Numbered from the stretch's first letter, positions 25,601 through 38,399 are shown. The stretch: 64,000 nt of DNA from Zoroaster sp. YZ-2022 (GCA_029582265.1 CM055828.1:8841902-8905901), one strand, 5' to 3'. The notes: generated from the letters alone by a model not told the origin. A program made the numbers and translations.

Positions 25601-28600
25601 CATTATACAAATCAGCTTGCTCATAGGAGCATGCATTATACAAATCAGCTTGCTCATAGGAGCATGCATTATACAAATCAGCTTGCTCATAGGAGCATGC
25701 ATTATACAAATCAGCTTGCTCATAGGAGCATGCATTATACAAATCAGCTTGCTCATAGGAGCATGCATTATACAAATCAGCTTGCTCATAGGAGCATGCA
25801 TTATACAAATCAGCTTGCTCATAGGAGCATGCATTATACAAATCAGCTTGCTCATAGGAGCATGCATTATACAAATCAGCTTGCTCATAGGAGCATGCAT
25901 TATACAAATCAGCTTGCTCATAGGAGCATGCATTATACAAATCAGCTTGCTCATAGGAGCATGCATTATACAAATCAGCTTGCTCATAGGAGCATGCATT
26001 ATACAAATCAGCTTGCTCATAGGAGCATGCATTATACAAATCAGCTTGCTCATAGGAGCATGCATTATACAAATCAGCTTGCTCATAGGAGCATGCATTA
26101 TACAAATCAGCTTGCTCATAGGAGCATGCATTATACAAATCAGCTTGCTCATAGGAGCATGCATTATACAAATCAGCTTGCTCATAGAGCATGCATTATA
26201 CAAATCAGCTTGCTCATAGGAGCATGCATTATACAAATCAGCTTGCTCATAGGAGCATGCATTATACAAATCAGCTTGCTCATAGGAGCATGCATTATAC
26301 AAATCAGCTTGCTCATAGGAGCATGCATTATACAAATCAGCTTGCTCATAGGAGCATGCATTATACAAATCAGCTTGCTCATAGGAGCATGCATTATACA
26401 AATCAGCTTGCTCATAGGAGCATGCATTATACAATCAGCTTGCTCATAGGGCATGCATTATAAATCAGCTTGCTCATAGGAGCATGCATTATACAAATCA
26501 GCTTGCTCATAGGAGCATGCATTATACAAATCAGCTTGCTCATAGGAGCATGCATTATACAAATTAGCTTGCTCATAGGAGCATGCATTATACAAATCAG
26601 CTTGCTCATAGGAGCATGCATTATACAACCAGCTTGCTCATAGGGGCATGCGTTATACAAATCAGCTTGCTCATAGGAGCATGCATTATACAAATCAGCT
26701 TGCTCATAGGAGCATGCATTATACAAATCAGCTTGCTCATAGGAGCATGCATTATACAAATCAGCTTGCTCATAGGAGCATGCATTATACAAATCAGCTT
26801 GCTCATAGGAGCATGCATTATACAAATCAGCTTGCTCATAGGAGCATGCATTATACAAATAAGCTTGCTCATGTGGGAGCATGCATTATACAAATCAGCT
26901 TGCTCATAGGAGCATGCATTATACAAATCAGCTTGCTCATAGGAGCATGCATTATACAAATCAGCTTGCTCATAGGAGCATGCATTATACAAATCAGCTT
27001 GCTCATAGGAGCATGCATTATACAAATCAGCTTGCTCATATGAGCATGCATTATACAAATCAGCTTGCTCATAGGAGCATGCATTATACAAATCAGCTTG
27101 CTCATAGGAGCATGCATTATACAAATCAGCTTGCTCATAGGAGCATGCATTATACAAATCAGCTTGCTCATAGGAGCATGCATTATACAAATCAGCTTGC
27201 TCATAGGAGCATGCATTATACAAATCAGCTTGCTCATATAGGAGCATGCATTATACAAATCAGCTTGCTCATAGGAGCATGCATTATACAAATCAGCTTG
27301 CTCATAGGAGCATGCATTATACAAATCAGCTTGCTCATATAGGAGCATGCATTATACAAATCAGCTTGCTCATAGGAGCATGCATTATACAAATCAGCTT
27401 GCTCATAGGAGCATGCATTATACAAATCAGCTTGCTCATAGGAGCATGCATTATACAAATCAGCTTGCTCATAGGAGCATGCATTATACAAATCAGCTTG
27501 CTCATAGGAGCATGCATTATACAAATCAGCTTGCTCATAGGAGCATGCATTATACAAATCAGCTTGCTCATAGGAGCATGCATTATACAAATCAGCTTGC
27601 TCATAGGAGCATGCATTATACAAATCAGCTTGCTCATAGGAGCATGCATTATACAAATCAGCTTGCTCATAGGAGCATGCATTATACAAATCAGCTTGCT
27701 CATAGGAGCATGCATTATACAAATCAGCTTGCTCATAGGAGCATGCATTATACAAATCAGCTTGCTCATAGGAGCATGCATTATACAAATCAGCTTGCTC
27801 ATAGGAGCATGCATTATACAAATCAGCTTGCTCATATAGGAGCATGCATTATACAAATCAGCTTGCTCATAGGAGCATGCATTATACAAATCAGCTTGCT
27901 CATAGGAGCATGCATTATACAAATCAGCTTGCTCATAGGAGCATGCATTATACAAATCAGCTTGCTCATAGGAGCATGCATTATACAAATCAGCTTGCTC
28001 ATATAGGAGCATGCATTATACAAATCAGCTTGCTCATAGGAGCACTCTTTATACAAATCAGCTTGCTCATAGGAGCATGCATTATACAAATCAGCTTGCT
28101 CATAGGAGCATGCATTATACAAATCAGCTTGCTCATAGGAGCATGCATTATACAAATCAGCTTGCTCATATAGGAGCATGCATTATACAAATCAGCTTGC
28201 TCATAGGAGCATGCATTATACAAATCAGCTTGCTCATAGGAGCATGCATTATACAAATCAGCTTGCTCATAGGAGCATGCATTATACAAATCAGCTTGCT
28301 CATAGGAGCATGCATTATACAAATCAGCTTGCTCATAGGAGCATGCATTATACAAATCAGCTTGCTCATAGGGCATGCATTATACAACACAGCGCTCATA
28401 TAGGAGCATGCATTATACAAATCAGCTTGCTCATAGGAGCATGCATTATACAAATCAGCTTGCTCATAGGAGCATGCATTATACAAATCAGCTTGCTCAT
28501 AGGAGCATGCATTATACAAATCAGCTTGCTCATATAGGAGCATGCATTATACAAATCAGCTTGCTCATAGGAGCATGCATTATACAAATCAGCTTGCTCA

Positions 28601-31600
28601 TAGGAGCATGCATTATACAAATCAGCTTGCTCATATAGGAGCATGCATTATACAAATCAGCTTGCTCATAGGAGCATGCATTATACAAATCAGCTTGCTC
28701 ATATAGGAGCATGCATTATACAAATCAGCTTGCTCATAGGAGCATGCATTATACAAATCAGCTTGCTCATAGGAGCATGCATTATACAAATCAGCTTGCT
28801 CATAGGAGCATGCATTATACAAATCAGCTTGCTCATAGGAGCATGCATTATACAAATCAGCTTGCTCATAGGAGCATGCATTATACAAATCAGCTTGCTC
28901 ATAGGAGCATGCATTATACAAATCAGCTTGCTCATAGGAGCATGCATTATACAAATCAGCTTGCTCATAGGAGCATGCATTATACAAATCAGCTTGCTCA
29001 TAGGAGCATGCATTATACAAATCAGCTTGCTCATAGGAGCATGCATTATACAAATCAGCTTGCTCATAGGGGCATGCATTATACAAATCAGCTTGCTCAT
29101 AGGAGCATGCATTATACAAATCAGCTTGCTCATAGGAGCATGCATTATACAAATCAGCTTGCTCATAGGAGCATGCATTATACAAATCAGCTTGCTCATA
29201 GGAGCATGCATTATACAAATCAGCTTGCTCATATGAGCATGCATTATACAAATCAGCTTGCTCATAGGAGCATGCATTATACAAATCAGCTTGCTCATAT
29301 AGGAGCATGCATTATACAAATCAGCTTGCTCATAGGAGCATGCATTATACAAATCAGCTTGCTCATATAGGAGCATGCATTATACAAATCAGCTTGCTCA
29401 TAGGAGCATGCATTATACAAATCAGCTTGCTCATAGGAGCATGCATTATACAAATCAGCTTGCTCATAGGAGCATGCATTATACAAATCAGCTTGCTCAT
29501 AGGAGCATGCATTATACAAATCAGCTTGCTCATAGGAGCATGCATTATACAAATCAGCTTGCTCATAGGAGCATGCATTATACAAATCAGCTTGCTCATA
29601 GGAGCATGCATTATACAAATCAGCTTGCTCATAGGAGCATGCATTATACAAATCAGCTTGCTCATAGGAGCATGCATTATACAAATCAGCTTGCTCATAG
29701 GAGCATGCATTATACAAATCAGCTTGCTCATAGGAGCATGCATTATACAAATCAGCTTGCTCATAGGAGCATGCATTATACAAATCAGCTTGCTCATAGA
29801 GCATGCATTATACAAATCAGCTTGCTCATAGGAGCATGCATTATACAAATCAGCTTGCTCATAGGAGCATGCATTATACAAATCAGCTTGCTCATAGGAG
29901 CATGCATTATACAAATCAGCTTGCTCATAGGAGCATGCATTATACAAATCAGCTTGCTCATAGGAGCATGCATTATACAAATCAGCTTGCTCATAGGAGC
30001 ATGCATTATACAAATCAGCTTGCTCATAGGAGCATGCATTATACAAATCAGCTTGCTCATATAGGAGCATGCATTATACAAATCAGCTTGCTCATAGGAG
30101 CATGCATTATACAAATCAGCTTGCTCATAGGAGCATGCATTATACAAATCAGCTTGCTCATAGGAGCATGCATTATACAAATCAGCTTGATCATAGAGCA
30201 TGCATTATACAAATCAGCTTGCTCATAGGAGCATGCATTATACAAATCAGCTTGCTCATAGGAGCATGCATTATACAAATCAGCTTGCTCATAGGAGCAT
30301 GCATTATACAAATCAGCTTGCTCATAGGAGCATGCATTATACAAATCAGCTTGCTCATAGGAGCATGCATTATACAAATCAGCTTGCTCATAGGAGCATG
30401 CATTATACAAATCAGCTTGCTCATAGGAGCATGCATTATACAAATCAGCTTGCTCATAGGAGCATGCATTATACAAATCAGCTTGCTCATAGGAGCATGC
30501 ATTATACAAATCAGCTTGCTCATATAGGAGCATGCATTATACAAATCAGCTTGCTCATATAGGAGCATGCATTATACAAATCAGCTTGCTCATAGGAGCA
30601 TGCATTATACAAATCAGCTTGCTCATAGGAGCATGCATTATACAAATCAGCTTGCTCATAGGAGCATGCATTATACAAATCAGCTTGCTCATAGGAGCAT
30701 GCATTATACAAATCAGCTTGCTCATAGGAGCATGCATTATACAAATCAGCTTGCTCATAGGAGCATGCATTATACAAATCAGCTTGCTCATAGGAGCATG
30801 CATTATACAAATCAGCTTGCTCATAGGAGCATGCATTATACAAATCAGCTTGCTCATAGGAGCATGCATTATACAAATCAGCTTGCTCATAGGAGCATGC
30901 ATTATACAAATCAGCTTGCTCATAGGAGCATGCATTATACAAATCAGCTTGCTCATAGGAGCATGCATTATACAAATCAGCTTGCTCATATAGGAGCATG
31001 CATTATACAAATCAGCTTGCTCATAGGAGCATGCATTATACAAATCAGCTTGCTCATAGGAGCATGCATTATACAAATCAGCTTGCTCATAGGAGCATGC
31101 ATTATACAAATCAGCTTGCTCATAGGAGCATGCATTATACAAATCAGCTTGCTCATATAGGAGCATGCATTATACAAATCAGCTTGCTCATAGGAGCATG
31201 CATTATACAAATCAGCTTGCTCATATAGGAGCATGCATTATACAAATCAGCTTGCTCATAGGAGCATGCATTATACAAATCAGCTTGCTCATAGGAGCAT
31301 GCATTATACAAATCAGCTTGCTCATAGGAGCATGCATTATACAAATCAGCTTGCTCATAGGAGCATGCATTATACAAATCAGCTTGCTCATAGGAGCATG
31401 CATTATACAAATCAGCTTGCTCATAGGAGCATGCATTATACAAATCAGCTTGCTCATAGGAGCATGCATTATACAAATCAGCTTGCTCATAGGAGCATGC
31501 ATTATACAAATCAGCTTGCTCATAGGAGCATGCATTATACAAATCAGCTTGCTCATAGGAGCATGCATTATACAAATCAGCTTGCTCATAGGAGCATGCA

Positions 31601-34585
31601 TTATACAAATCAGCTTGCTCATAGGAGCATGCATTATACAAATCAGCTTGCTCATAGGAGCATGCATTATACAAATCAGCTTGCTCATAGGAGCATGCAT
31701 TATACAAATCAGCTTGCTCATAGGAGCATGCATTATACAAATCAGCTTGCTCATAGGAGCATGCATTATACAAATCAGCTTGCTCATAGGAGCATGCATT
31801 ATACAAATCAGCTTGCTCATAGGAGCATGCATTATACAAATCAGCTTGCTCATAGGAGCATGCATTATACAAATCAGCTTGCTCATAGGAGCATGCATTA
31901 TACAAATCAGCTTGCTCATAGGAGCATGCATTATACAAATCAGCTTGCTCATATAGGAGCATGCATTATACAAATCAGCTTGCTCATAGGAGCATGCATT
32001 ATACAAATCAGCTTGCTCATAGGAGCATGCATTATACAAATCAGCTTGCTCATAGGAGCATGCATTATACAAATCAGCTTGCTCATAGGAGCATGCATTA
32101 TACAAATCAGCTTGCTCATAGGAGCATGCATTATACAAATCAGCTTGCTCATAGGAGCATGCATTATACAAATCAGCTTGCTCATAGGAGCATGCATTAT
32201 ACAAATCAGCTTGCTCATATAGGAGCATGCATTATACAAATCAGCTTGCTCATAGGAGCATGCATTATACAAATCAGCTTGCTCATAGGAGCATGCATTA
32301 TACAAATCAGCTTGCTCATAGGAGCATGCATTATACAAATCAGCTTGCTCATAGAGCATGCATTATACAAATCAGCTTGCTCATAGGAGCATGCATTATA
32401 CAAATCAGCTTGCTCATAGGAGCATGCATTATACAAATCAGCTTGCTCATAGGAGCATGCATTATACCTTCTGCTTGCTCATAGGAGCATTCATTATTAA
32501 TATCAGCTTGCACATTCAGTAGCATGCATTATACAAATCAGCTTGCTCATAGGAGCATGCATTATACAAATCAGCTTGCTCATAGGAGCATGCATTATAC
32601 AAATCAGCTTGCTCATAGGAGCATGCATTATACAAATCAGCTTGCTCATAGGAGCATGCATTATACAAATCAGCTTGCTCATAGGAGCATGCATTATACA
32701 AATCAGCTTGCTCATAGGAGCATGCATTATACAAATCAGCTTGCTCATATAGAGCATGCATTATACAAATCAGCTTGCTCATAGGAGCATGCATTATACA
32801 AATCAGCTTGCTCATAGGAGCATGCATTATACAAATCAGCTTGCTCATAGGAGCATGCATTATACAAATCAGCTTGCTCATAGGGCATGCATTATACAAA
32901 TCAGCTTGCTCATAGGAGCATGCATTATACAAATCAGCTTGCTCATAGGAGCATGCATTATACAAATCAGCTTGCTCATATGGAGCATGCATTATACAAA
33001 TCAGCTTGCTCATAGGAGCATGCATTATACAAATCAGCTTGCTCATAGGAGCATGCATTATACAAATCAGCTTGCTCATATAGGAGCATGCATTATACAA
33101 ATCAGCTTGCTCATAGGAGCATGCATTATACAAATCAGCTTGCTCATAGCATGCATTATACATCAGCTTGTTATACAAATCAGCTTGCTCATAGGAGCAT
33201 GCATTATACAAATCAGCTTGCTCATGGAGCATGCATTATACAAATCAGCTTGCTCATAGGGCATGCATTATACAAATCAGCTTGCTCATATTATACAAAT
33301 CAGCTTGACAAATCAGCTTGCTCATAGGGCATGCATTATACAAATCAGCTTGCTCATAGGAGCATGCATTATACAAATCAGCTTGCTCATAGGAGCATGC
33401 ATTATACAAATCAGCTTGCTCATAGGAGCAGGCATTATACAAATCAGCTTGCTCATAGCGGCACGCATAATAAAAAAAAGCTAGGTCATAGAGGAGCATT
33501 CATTATACAAAACAGCTTGCTCATAGGGCATGCATTATACAAATCAGCTTGCTCATAGAGCATGCATTATACAAATCAGCTTGCTCATAGGGCATGCATT
33601 ATACAAATCAGCTTGCTCATCATGCATTATACAAATCAGCTTGCTCATAGGGCATGCATTATACAAATCAGCTTGCTCATATAGGAGCATGCATTATACA
33701 AATCAGCTTGCTCATAGGAGCATGCATTATACAAATCAGCTTGCTCATAGGAGCATGCATTATACAAATCAGCTTGCTCATAGGAGCATGCATTATACAA
33801 ATCAGCTTGCTCATAGGAGCATGCATTATACAAATCAGCTTGCTCATAGGAGCATGCATTATACAAATCAGCTTGCTCATAGGAGCATGCATTATACAAA
33901 TCAGCTTGCTCATAGGAGCATGCATTATACAAATCAGCTTGCTCATAGGAGCATGCATTATACAAATCAGCTTGCTCATAGGAGCATGCATTATACAAAT
34001 CAGCTTGCTCATAGGAGCATGCATTATACAAATCAGCTTGCTCATAGGAGCATGCATTATACAAATCAGCTTGCTCATAGAGCATGCATTATACAAATCA
34101 GCTTGCTCATAGGAGCATGCATTATACAAATCAGCTTGCTCATAGGAGCATGCATTATACAAATCAGCTTGCTCATATAGGAGCATGCATTATACAAATC
34201 GGCTTGCTCATATAGGAGCATGCATTATACAAATCAGCTTGCTCATAGGAGCATGCATTATACAAATCAGCTTGCTCATATAGGAGCATGCATTATACAA
34301 ATCAGCTTGCTCATAGGAGCATGCATTATACAAATCAGCTTGCTCATAGGAGCATGCATTATACAAATCGGCTTGCTCATAGGAGCATGCGTTATACAAA
34401 TCGGCTTGCTCATAGGAGCATGCATTATACAAATCGGCTTGCTCATAGGAGCATGCATTATACAAATCGGCTTGCTCATAGGAGCATGCATTATACAAAT
34501 CGGCTTGCTCATAGGAGCATGCATTATACAAATCGGCTTGCTCATAGGAGCATGCATTATACAAATCAGCTTGCGCATAGGCACT
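16688..34585 (+). repeat. Giant 33-bp minisatellite array (about 18 kb)
   Basis: Roughly 540 head-to-tail units of 33 bp, GAGCATGCATTATACAA then ATCAGCTTGCTCATAG. Unit ends GAGCA and TGCTC are inverted repeats, so each unit can fold into a short hairpin. It also contains GCATGC and ATGCAT palindromes. Length variants are 35 bp (CATATAGGAGC), 31-32 bp (CATAGAGC, CATAGGGC) and 34 bp (CATAGGGAGC). Identity is near complete over long stretches, with scattered degenerate units (17970-18000, 18595-18660, 20641-20770, 22131-22150, 23338-23355, 25143-25172, 28380-28397, 32467-32520) and a scrambled zone at 33135-33535. Four of six frames stay open because the unit is 11 codons, giving spurious frames up to about 600 residues. 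The whole array lies in one MATE intron. Confidence 0.97.
34366..34560 (+). repeat. G-variant sub-block at the 3' end of the 33-bp array
   Basis: Six consecutive units read AAATCGGCTTG instead of AAATCAGCTTG. The same change appears only as isolated units elsewhere (near 17337, 17498 and 34200). The last unit returns to CAGC but has TGCGCATAGG before unique DNA. Confidence 0.9.
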
Positions 34586-34911
34586 TTGGTAGTGCGAAGA
34601 AGTCTGGCTAAATTTTGGAGTCCTCAAAGATATACATTTAATAACTTATCTATGACAGTTTCAGTTGATTACCTTGTTTCATTCACAAGGAAATTCTAAA
34701 TTCGATGCAGAAATGATTAAACTGACAATACCTTATATGACAAATTCTAGAGAAGATTGATATCATCATCAGCTAAGTAAGTTTTACATTAGAATTTGAT
34801 TAGAATTTGACCATTTAGGTATTTTGGAGTTACCAATCCTATACCCTTATAACTTTGAATAATTGTTCAGACTTTCAATTCTTGCTGTTATTTTCTGTAT
34901 ATTTTATCCAG
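34586..34911 (+). other. End of the 26.8-kb MATE intron
   Basis: Unique AT-rich DNA running into the acceptor TTTTATCCAG. No gene is seen. Confidence 0.6.
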
Positions 34912-34979
34912 GCTTGCTTGGCAAAACAGAGGTTGGTGCTCATGCAGTTGTATTCAATACTACTGCTGTCATTTGGAGT
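34912..34979 (+). CDS. SLC47A1: MATE transporter exon (TM7-TM8)
   Basis: The carried G plus GC gives Gly, then LLGKTEVGAHAVVFNTTAVIWS, aligning with the human GILGMVELGAQSIVYELAIIVYM block. The Glu of KTEVGA corresponds to Glu300 of human MATE1, another residue reported as needed for transport. The donor GGAGT|GTAAGT leaves phase 0. Confidence 0.9.
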
Positions 34980-35379
34980 GTAAGTGCTTACAAAGAAAGA
35001 AGCATTTTTAAATGATTTGTTTTTCTGAATGTTTCCTCCAGTTTTACTTTTAATTTTTATGGTTTTATTTGTAATTTTTATGAAGGTTGCCCGTCACGAG
35101 GCCAAAAAGGTCACTCAAGGTGGGGGCTACAAAAAAGAAATAAACAATACCAGTCACAGAGAAGATATTTATTAACATTTCTTTTGAACTGAACTGTGAG
35201 ATTACAGATTGTGGGGAAACAGGTAAGGTGAGTTCCAGAATGAGGCAGTGATCTTGCCAACATAACAAATAGTGTACCTTCCCTATGTACACACTGTATT
35301 CAGACTAGTTCAGTCTATCCCTCTCTTTTGACATTTCATAAGCTCTGCAGCAGTGACTCATTCATTGGTGTTCACACAG
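34980..35379 (+). other. MATE intron
   Basis: A 400-bp GT..AG intron, unique sequence, with no recognisable element. Confidence 0.65.
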
Positions 35380-35488
35380 ATTTCTGCTGGCATTGGAATA
35401 GGTGCCTCCATCATCATTGGGAATAACCTAGGAGCAAACCTACCTGACAAGGCTCACTTAATATCATGCTGCAGTATCATCCTATCAG
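35380..35488 (+). CDS. SLC47A1: MATE transporter exon (TM8-TM9)
   Basis: Follows TTCACACAG and opens at phase 0 with ISAGIGIGASIIIGNNLGAN. This matches the conserved MATE block with human sequence VPAGFSVAASVRVGNALGAG, whose GNxLGA signature is widely conserved in the family. It ends in the cytoplasmic loop and next helix (LPDKAHLISCCSIILS). The donor ATCAG|GTACAT leaves one base. Confidence 0.92.
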
Positions 35489-37055
35489 GTACATTATATA
35501 TACATGTACCAATATTAAGAGGCTGCATATAATGTCACAGGCCCAAAGGGCGCCCTCACTGAAGTCAAAAGAAAGTTTCTCATTGGCTCATGTATACACG
35601 TGTTACACATACACATCGGAGCGTTCCCATTGTTTGCTCATTGCCATGGCGACAAATTATCAGAAACATAATATTATACAAATACTGAGTGGCAATAAAA
35701 TGAGAAGTATATCACTTGGTAAGAGCTGAACTGATCCATTTCATGAAGTGACATAAAGGCACTCGATATTTGTTTCCTTGTCATTTGATGCCCACAACAG
35801 CCAGGAACACCAGTTTTCACATAACAAATGACCATTCCACATAACATTAAAGCTATCATCGTTTTCTGTCACTGCAATGATCAAATGAATGATTTTGTTC
35901 ACTAAAAGACCACAACTCTGGGAAAACTAGACCAGGGATTAATGATGGATAGCAACCGTTGTCAGGTATAGTGGAACCTTATTGGTCAATCTGTGCTGTT
36001 TGATAGACAGGCTGGATTGGAATGAAAAAATGGTAATTCCAATATTTTCTTCACACAATGAACCGGAAAATGCTGTCATAAGGGACAAAATGTCTGTAAT
36101 AGTACAATGGAGCTTAGTTTTCAAACATTTTAATGTCTAAAATCTAAGTTTAGTTGCATTTGAGACAAATAGCTGACATTAAAAGGCCTGAAATCTCAGT
36201 TCCATTGTTACCATTCAGGCATTTTGTCCTTTGTGATAGCATTTTAGACATTTTCCTTTTCCTAGTGTCAGATGCATGCAGACTAAATTGAACAAAGTTT
36301 CATAGATCAGTTTATGTTATGTCTTTATACACCCTTCTAGCCTGTCAATCAAACAGCACAAATTCACTGTTCAGATTACACTATACATGACAACTGTTGC
36401 TATCCGCCATTTTGTCAGTCGAGCTTTCCAGGGTCATGTTGTCTTACAGTATCTACTTTTGGGGTCAACAAAATCATACTTTGTCAGTTTATCATGGAAT
36501 CCTTCTTCCATGGTAAAATGCTGTTCTTACAGTAATTTCTCACTGCGTATCCACAGCGAGTTTGGAGAAGGCCATTTTGTTCTTTAATCATCCCCAGGCT
36601 GGTAACATTAAGAATTACGTTGAACGTACATGTAATTGCACGTAACACAAACATATAGGTATAGAAAATAATCATTGTGCTTGATTCCTCAAACCTCACT
36701 CTCAAGTCTAAACCTTAGTTCATACTTCACCCGAACAATTTAAAAAAATGTTTTCAACTGTTGTGAATAATTAGTGTGAATCTTGTGTTTTGATGAACTT
36801 TATTTTGTCCAAGTCTGTCTTTTGTCTTTATATGTTGTTTCAGTTGTGTTGGAAAATATTTCAAAACGAGCACTTAACAGGGACAGAGTCAATGCAACCT
36901 AAAAGGGCATAATGCATAAAAAAGGCAGATAACCAAAATGAGGGTTGGGCAAATAAGACACGAACAAATAGTAAATTTGTATTTTTGGCTAAGTTTCAAA
37001 AGGGGGATGGGGTTGGATATCCCTCCTTTGACCTCCCGGGATCTGTTGATTTCAC
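35489..37055 (+). other. MATE intron, left part
   Basis: Unique DNA. It holds a pair of related segments, near 35940 (GGATAGCAACCGTTGTCA) and 36388 (TGACAACTGTTGCTATCC), that form a loose inverted repeat about 440 bp apart. These may be the ends of a decayed element at about 35945-36405. No coding exon is seen. Confidence 0.5.
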
Positions 37056-37751
37056 TTAAAGGGGGACTGACATCCTTTATTGTGTGTGTACTTAAGTCGT
37101 TTTGTAATAAAATATTGTTTTTGAGACCCACCTGTGTCTATTTAATCATTGATTTGTGAGTACAAGTATTTTAAAACAATGTTTGAAGTGTTTGGGGGAG
37201 GCAACCCCGCCCATGGTGGAAGCTTCATTTGCATAAGATATGTGACGTAAGGTCGGGAAGATCCGATGTGTCCATGATGTACATGTACATACAAACGTTT
37301 CACACACGTAGCGTCGATTTTATTTCTTCCGTGATTTTTGTTTCCGGAACTAATAAAATGCCGTGAAGATGTGTTTCTGCAGGATGCAACAACACCACCA
37401 AAGACGGTGTTAGCCTTCATCTGTTCCCAAGTGACCCAAAAATCGCCGTATTTGGACGAGCAAAGTTCGACTGACAAGAGTAAAGTGGTCAGGTCCATCG
37501 GCTCACATAGTTTTGTGCAGCGATAATTTTGAGCCGAGTTTTGAGCCGAATTTCTCTTCCCGATATGACGTCACGAACAGCTCCTCCGTGCAGGGCGTAA
37601 AAGTGGGGGGAATTTTTACAATGGTAAAATAACACTCTCAAAAACAATAAAAACACAAAACAAAAATTGTATTGATCTTTTACTGATATAAAAGAATAAA
37701 ACGATCACATATTTAACTGTTTGATTTAAATCCATGTCAGTCCCCCTTTAA
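37056..37751. mobile_element. TTAA-flanked TIR MITE (piggyBac-like)
   Basis: A 696-bp unit begins TTAAAGGGGGACTGACAT and ends ATGTCAGTCCCCCTTTAA. The ends are perfect inverted repeats of 18 bases including the TTAA target site. The interior is CpG-containing, holds a CRE-like TGACGTCA (37565) and has no transposase. TTAA duplication is typical of piggyBac elements, but the AGGGGG start is not the usual CCC, so the superfamily is inference. Confidence 0.75.
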
Positions 37752-38029
37752 AGCGATGGTACCTCAATGGTAATATTGGTCAAACTGCCTCTAAAAGTAT
37801 ACTTTACTCTCTTTAAGGTTTCAGATTATTGAATTGTGTCTTAAAATATACTCTTTCCTGATATTTGCATTGGAAGTTATTTCAACTCGGGAAAAAAATT
37901 CTGGGGCAGATTAATATATCATCATCAGCTTAACACTAAGTAATTTTTACAATAAAATTCAACCATTTTGTTATTTACCAATTCTATATTTACCTTTAAT
38001 GATAATTTTATTTTTATTGTCTTGTATAG
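37752..38029 (+). other. MATE intron, right part
   Basis: Unique AT-rich DNA ending in the acceptor TTGTCTTGTATAG. No other feature is seen. Confidence 0.6.
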
Positions 38030-38105
38030 TAATCTGTGGTGTGCTTTACATCATTTTCTACTTGGCTGTCAGAGATGTGCTTGGATATATCTTCACCAGC
38101 GAAGT
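38030..38105 (+). CDS. SLC47A1: MATE transporter exon (TM9 and loop)
   Basis: The carried G plus TA gives Val, then ICGVLYIIFYLAVRDVLGYIFTSEV. The tail aligns with the human CKDHVGYIFTTDR stretch; VLGYIFTS is a characteristic family motif before TM10. The donor GAAGT|GTAAGA leaves two bases. Confidence 0.9.
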
Positions 38106-38247
38106 GTAAGAGTACCTCAAAAAATTTTTAAAAATAATTGTCCATAACAAGGATAAAACATTAAAACCAGGGGTTGGGGTTGCGTACTACCATGTTGTCT
38201 CTACACAAGTATACCCTCGGGGAACTATAAAGTGATGAATATGAAGT

Positions 38248-38398
38248 GCCATGGTCGAGCGGTTTAGTGCATCGGATTTGTGTTCTGATGGCCGAGTCGT
38301 CAGAATGTGGGTTCGAATCCCAACCGCGACCATGGTGCTTGTGTCCTTGAGCAAGACACTTTACCATAATTGCTTCTATTTATTTTATTCTTTGAATA
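38248..38398 (+). mobile_element. tRNA-derived SINE at a splice acceptor
   Basis: The first 89 bases fold like a type II (Leu/Ser) tRNA. GCCATGG pairs with CCATGGT, there is an A box (TGGTCGAGCGGTTTA) and a B box (GGTTCGAATCC). It is followed by GTGTCCTTGAGCAAGACACT, a body segment common in tRNA-derived SINEs of marine animals, and a T-rich tail. It sits in the 294-bp MATE intron, and its end runs into the TTTGAATAG acceptor of the next exon. The tRNA-Leu/Ser ancestry follows from box positions. It is not a functional tRNA because it is fused to the SINE body. Confidence 0.8.
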
Positions 38399-38399
38399 G

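Noticed and set aside
16688..34585. CRISPR array
   Set aside because: There are no unique spacers between units; it is a head-to-tail minisatellite in a eukaryotic intron.
16913..34699. Dozens of long open frames (up to about 600 residues) with 11-residue repeats on both strands of the 33-bp array
   Set aside because: A 33-bp unit without stops in four frames stays open indefinitely. Frames appear on both strands alike, shift at each length variant and have no promoter, splice or family support.
38248..38336. Functional tRNA-Leu/Ser gene
   Set aside because: The cloverleaf-like part is fused to a SINE body and tail, and the anticodon arm is poorly formed.
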